DNA of 64,000 nt from a virus: the IMG/VR virus record IMGVR_UViG_3300047478_000138, positions 16,770 to 80,769 of that record, one strand, 5' to 3'. Below, in pieces: positions 61,258 through 64,000 of this stretch. The notes under the pieces were generated by a model. The model saw only the letters and a program-made list of their open reading frames with translations, ran no database searches and was not told the DNA's origin. The stretch's first letter is position 1. Each line of letters opens with the position of its first letter. The position numbers were made by a program, and so were the translations under genes.

Positions 61258-61348
61258 AGGTAATCCTTATTTGTTTTCATTATTTACCTTTTGTGCACAC
61301 ATATTTCATGTTTGGGTGCCTATTTTAAATCTATGCATTCTATTTCCT

Positions 61349-61723
61349 TTAATCTAGATTTGTTGTTCTAGCCTCTCTACCTAAAAAATCTTTAAATATG
61401 AGTTTTGCGATTCTTAATGCTTCTATCTTAAGTTCTGTTTTTTCTTTCATATATGCTTGTAAAACTTCAACCTCATCAGTTGATGGGCAACTAGAATATA
61501 TATTGATAGTTATATCAAATTTATATCCGTCAAGAAATTTTATTTCTGCGCCACCTTTCATTAGAAAGACAAAAGGATTATGATTATATACTGTTCCAAT
61601 GTTAGAGCTAAATCTTTTAGTTCTAGCAATTATTTCTTTATCTAAATCATATGTTTTATAGATAAGTTCACTTTTATACTCTCGCAGTTGTTTAATAGTC
61701 ATGTTTGTTGTATATGTTGTCAT
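61349..61723 (-). CDS. Hypothetical protein
   Basis: This 124-residue protein has a helical charged start, a beta-rich middle (KFDITINIYSS) and a helical end. It overlaps the upstream gene by four bases. No family is recognised. Confidence 0.5.
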   Translation of the reverse strand: MTTYTTNMTIKQLREYKSELIYKTYDLDKEIIARTKRFSSNIGTVYNHNPFVFLMKGGAEIKFLDGYKFDITINIYSSCPSTDEVEVLQAYMKEKTELKIEALRIAKLIFKDFLGREARTTNLD

Positions 61724-61944
61724 AAATAGTCCTTAAGCGAGCCATAATATCCGTAGTCCCACATTTGTTTGTGTAGTTTGTCGTAGTCTGATTTCAATTG
61801 ATCAAAGTTACTATGCTCAAAGAAATAGTCTATGTCTGTTCTCATATTATGTTCATGTAAAGCATCTTGTAACATTTCTTGATGGATAGCATTTTTTTCG
61901 TCTTGTAATAACATAGCGTCAATTATTTGTTTATCTGTTTTCAT
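61720..61944 (-). CDS. Hypothetical acidic protein
   Basis: This 74-residue helical acidic protein is rich in Gln, His, Asp and Tyr. Overlaps of four bases link it to both neighbours. No motif is seen. Confidence 0.5.
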   Translation of the reverse strand: MKTDKQIIDAMLLQDEKNAIHQEMLQDALHEHNMRTDIDYFFEHSNFDQLKSDYDKLHKQMWDYGYYGSLKDYL

Positions 61945-62294
61945 TGTTTATCTTTTAGAAATGTTGGAAGTATTCCAATAAATGGCTCACAATTAGATTG
62001 TAAATATTCATAAGAGGCTTCATTATTATCTCCTACAGAGGTAATATATTGGCAATATTCAATACTTGAAATATCAGTGATTTTAATAAGTTTACCGTAT
62101 AACCAACACCATTCGTTAGGTTTAGGAGCCCAAAGTTCTAATTCGAGTGTGCTTGGAGTGATTTTATCTTCTCCTGATACTATGTATGGTACATTAGCTG
62201 ATGAAAATCCTGCAACTCTACCTAATAGTTGTTTTGTAGTTGAAAATCTAATCCAGGCACCAACTTTAAATGTAGGTTCTTCTAATGTTTGCAC
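61941..62294 (-). CDS. Hypothetical protein, paralogue of the 45.2-kb protein
   Basis: This 117-residue protein has EEPTFKVGAWIRF and LWAPKPNEWCWLY in the same order as the C-terminal half of the protein at 45225-45881. The module is probably a small barrel-like domain. Function unknown. Confidence 0.55.
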   Translation of the reverse strand: MQTLEEPTFKVGAWIRFSTTKQLLGRVAGFSSANVPYIVSGEDKITPSTLELELWAPKPNEWCWLYGKLIKITDISSIEYCQYITSVGDNNEASYEYLQSNCEPFIGILPTFLKDKQ

Positions 62295-62662
62295 TCTGTT
62301 TCCTTATTATCTAAAATCCATTGAGCAGATTTAAATATTGCTTCTGGCTCTGTGCTAGCCTTTTCACATCTAGCACCAAGTTCTCCACCTTCAAATTTCC
62401 ATACTCTTGATTCCCACCAATCTGTTTGGTTTGCACATCTATGTAAACTATTAACATGATATCCATTTTCATAAGCCCACTCTTTACACTTATGGGCTAG
62501 TTCATGTATATTTATAGTCAAATATGCTGACGCATTGTATGTTACTGGGTACTGAAAATCCCGTTCATATATACTAACATTGTTTGAATACTCCTCTTTA
62601 ATTATTTTTGCAACATCAATCCCCAGTACTTCGCTTAATAACTCTCTACTTATGATACTCAT
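62282..62662 (-). CDS. Hypothetical phage protein
   Basis: This 126-residue protein has INIHELAHKCKEWAYENGYHV, a short pattern common in phage proteins of unknown role. It also contains several Trp and Cys residues. It overlaps the downstream gene by 13 bases. Confidence 0.55.
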   Translation of the reverse strand: MSIISRELLSEVLGIDVAKIIKEEYSNNVSIYERDFQYPVTYNASAYLTINIHELAHKCKEWAYENGYHVNSLHRCANQTDWWESRVWKFEGGELGARCEKASTEPEAIFKSAQWILDNKETECKH

Positions 62663-62665
62663 TTT

Positions 62666-62812
62666 TCAATCCTCTAATTTAGTTTGCACGGCTAGCATCC
62701 AAGGTTCTATGTGTTCTACTTTAGCGTAGTTAGTATACATACAACCATTACGTGTACCTTTTGTGCTAAATGTGCAGATGTGTTGCTTCCTTTGGCATTT
62801 ATTAATCCTCAC
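62666..62812 (-). CDS. Possible small Cys-containing protein with GTG start
   Basis: An open frame without ATG but with a GTG at 62812 encodes 48 residues (CQRKQHICTF, NGCMYTNYAKVEHIEPW). It lies between two real genes. No good ribosome site is visible, so the start is uncertain. Confidence 0.4.
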   Translation of the reverse strand: MRINKCQRKQHICTFSTKGTRNGCMYTNYAKVEHIEPWMLAVQTKLED

Positions 62813-63287
62813 AAGCATCTATCATATCTCTTGCCCATTGTGGTAAATTGCCAATAGGTGTTGTACAGAGTTGGTAGTTGTCAAATTGATACCCGTCTTT
62901 AGAGCCACTAAGACCATAGGTATGCTTAAGTGTACCATTAATCACTCTAATTCTTTTTTCAGCAGTAACCGTATTGTCCCAGCACAAAGCTAACTGTTTA
63001 TCCATCTCTGACGTAATATCTTCGCTATGTATAATCTCATCAGAGAAAGTTAACCCCATTTCTAATGGTTTGAAGTTATCAAATGTTGTAACTATGTGTG
63101 AATTGGTGTACATTCTAAAAGTTCCATCACCATTGGAATAATGCATAGTTTTACCTTTGGTATCATTATCATCCCACACCTCACAGATAGTACCATCTTG
63201 TGGGCATTTTTGTTTGTTTTCTATTTGTAGCTTAATACTATCTAGTAAAGATTGAGCCTCAGCTAATTGTTCTTCTAATGTTTTCAT
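62802..63287 (-). CDS. Hypothetical protein
   Basis: This 161-residue protein has an N-terminal coiled-coil helix, then a beta-rich part. AAGGATAG precedes the ATG. No family is recognised. Confidence 0.5.
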   Translation of the reverse strand: MKTLEEQLAEAQSLLDSIKLQIENKQKCPQDGTICEVWDDNDTKGKTMHYSNGDGTFRMYTNSHIVTTFDNFKPLEMGLTFSDEIIHSEDITSEMDKQLALCWDNTVTAEKRIRVINGTLKHTYGLSGSKDGYQFDNYQLCTTPIGNLPQWARDMIDACED

Positions 63288-63514
63288 TTTCTATCCTTTT
63301 CAATCAAACAGAATCTCTCCGCTTTGCTACAAGGCACTATCTTGTACCGCCTATCCATTCTTTTGTTGTTGTAGTAGTAAGTCTTTGTACCATCTTTAGC
63401 AGTGGCTTCTACTACATCTGTAAGCGACATACATTCGTCAACATATACACGCTTGTAGCGTATTGTTGACGACATAGCTATTGAAGCTATAAGTAAGAAT
63501 ATGAGTGATTTCAT
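63284..63514 (-). CDS. Small exported protein
   Basis: The start at 63514 gives a signal peptide (MKSLIFLLIASIAMSS) and a 60-residue basic exported part with three Cys. AGGAG-like bases are weak. It overlaps the genes on both sides by four bases. Unknown role. Confidence 0.55.
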   Translation of the reverse strand: MKSLIFLLIASIAMSSTIRYKRVYVDECMSLTDVVEATAKDGTKTYYYNNKRMDRRYKIVPCSKAERFCLIEKDRK

Positions 63515-63861
63515 TTTTGCTCCCATTTATTGCATCCAAAGTCTGCTGATATTTCGTATTCTAGCATTAATGAATTTATATTTTTACATACATCATTTTC
63601 AAATTCTCCATTGAATTCACGATGATTGCAATTTTCACAAGTTCTACTTTTACAAGTTCTACTCTCTAAGTCACTTTGAGTAGCTCTATCTTTCCATCCT
63701 CTTTTGTATTCCGCTTCAAGTTCTAGTTTGAAATCATCATAGATTTTGCGTATAAGTTTATCGTGTAATATCCTTATTGTTCTATGTTCTTCCCATTGAA
63801 TACCTTTGAAGCTTTTCACGTTCTCTTTCCACATAAACTCTATTGCTTCTTCTTGTTTCAT
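63511..63861 (-). CDS. Hypothetical Cys-rich protein
   Basis: This 116-residue protein has a helical charged first half and CKSRTCENCNHREF followed by two later Cys, a likely zinc-binding cluster. AAGGAAACGGAA precedes the ATG. Confidence 0.55.
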   Translation of the reverse strand: MKQEEAIEFMWKENVKSFKGIQWEEHRTIRILHDKLIRKIYDDFKLELEAEYKRGWKDRATQSDLESRTCKSRTCENCNHREFNGEFENDVCKNINSLMLEYEISADFGCNKWEQK

Positions 63862-64000
63862 TTCCGTTTCCTTCTTTAATCTTTTTTGGTAGATTTATAC
63901 AACCTTTTAGCTCATATATATCTATAGTTCCATCACAGCAATATTGCAAGAATTCTACACCATTGCAATCAATTCCTACTGATGCTTCTTTCCCACAACT
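63782..64000 (-). CDS. Partial Cys-rich gene running off the window
   Basis: One leftward frame is open from the window edge to a stop at 63782 and contains SCGKEASVGIDCNGVEF and LQYCCDGT. It overlaps the previous gene by 80 bases, more than usual here, so its 3' end is doubtful. The start is outside the window. Confidence 0.35.
   Translation of the reverse strand, partial: SCGKEASVGIDCNGVEFLQYCCDGTIDIYELKGCINLPKKIKEGNGNETRRSNRVYVEREREKLQRYSMGRT

Noticed and set aside
1-64000. CRISPR array, transposon or insertion sequence
   Set aside because: No regularly spaced direct repeats, transposase motifs or terminal inverted repeats were seen.
17000-64000. N4-type hairpin early promoters for the virion polymerase
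   Set aside because: Short stems with three-base loops are too frequent in AT-rich DNA to call by eye, and no shared set before operon starts was convincing.

Overview
The window looks like most of the genome of an AT-rich (about one third G+C by eye) lytic podovirus-type bacteriophage related to the N4 group (Schitoviridae-like). The main evidence is a 2,497-residue virion RNA polymerase encoded next to other inner-virion proteins, a family A DNA polymerase, and an AAA+ ATPase / VWA-domain pair of the kind N4-like phages carry. The standard genetic code is used, with strong AAGGAG-type ribosome binding sites and many ATGA or TAATG gene overlaps. Two complete ribonucleotide reductase systems (aerobic class I and anaerobic class III) suggest a facultative or microaerobic bacterial host. 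The host itself cannot be named from the sequence.

Layout. Bases 1-16.8 kb hold rightward (+) late genes: a membrane-spanning virion protein, two small or repetitive inner-virion proteins, the giant virion RNA polymerase with an N-terminal lytic-transglycosylase-like domain, and two large proteins each with an HExxH metallopeptidase-like domain. At 16.8 kb they meet a leftward (-) array that runs to the end of the window. From 17 to 28.6 kb lie small membrane proteins, MazG and DUF5664 nucleotide hydrolases, class III RNR (nrdD, nrdG), class I RNR (nrdA, nrdB), an HU-like protein and an ATP-dependent DNA ligase. From 29.7 to 50.3 kb lies replication and recombination: an SF1 helicase, an SSB-like protein with a Sak4-like ATPase, a primase-polymerase-like protein, a winged-helix protein, a DUF3987-type ATPase, DNA polymerase A, a Cas4-like nuclease, an SF2 helicase and a VRR-NUC nuclease. 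From 50.3 to 57.6 kb are unknowns, the VWA/AAA+ pair and small membrane proteins. From 58.4 to 64 kb are a TerB-like protein, a glycine-zipper lipoprotein, thymidylate synthase ThyX and many small probable early genes.

Unusual content. Two genes are interrupted by group I introns carrying HNH endonucleases: nrdB (22.4-23.5 kb) and the SF1 helicase (29.9-31.2 kb). In both, the downstream exon can be read directly in the sequence. The class III reductase is split: the main NrdD polypeptide lacks its glycyl-radical site, and a separate 54-codon gene immediately downstream encodes exactly that C-terminal segment. Two further endonucleases (HNH at 28.8 kb; GIY-YIG at 56.4 kb, coupled to a ribbon-helix-helix protein) are inserted on the + strand against the leftward array. 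About 800 bases at 57.7-58.5 kb carry no convincing gene but are packed with hairpins and tRNA-T-arm-like motifs.

How the parts fit together. The virion polymerase would be ejected with the DNA to start early transcription. The small genes at the right end are probably among the first expressed. Nucleotide metabolism (both RNRs, ThyX, MazG) supplies dNTPs to the replication set in the middle of the window. The late inner-virion genes then rebuild the ejection machinery. Capsid, terminase and the N4-type RNAP1/RNAP2 genes are not in this window and presumably lie outside it.
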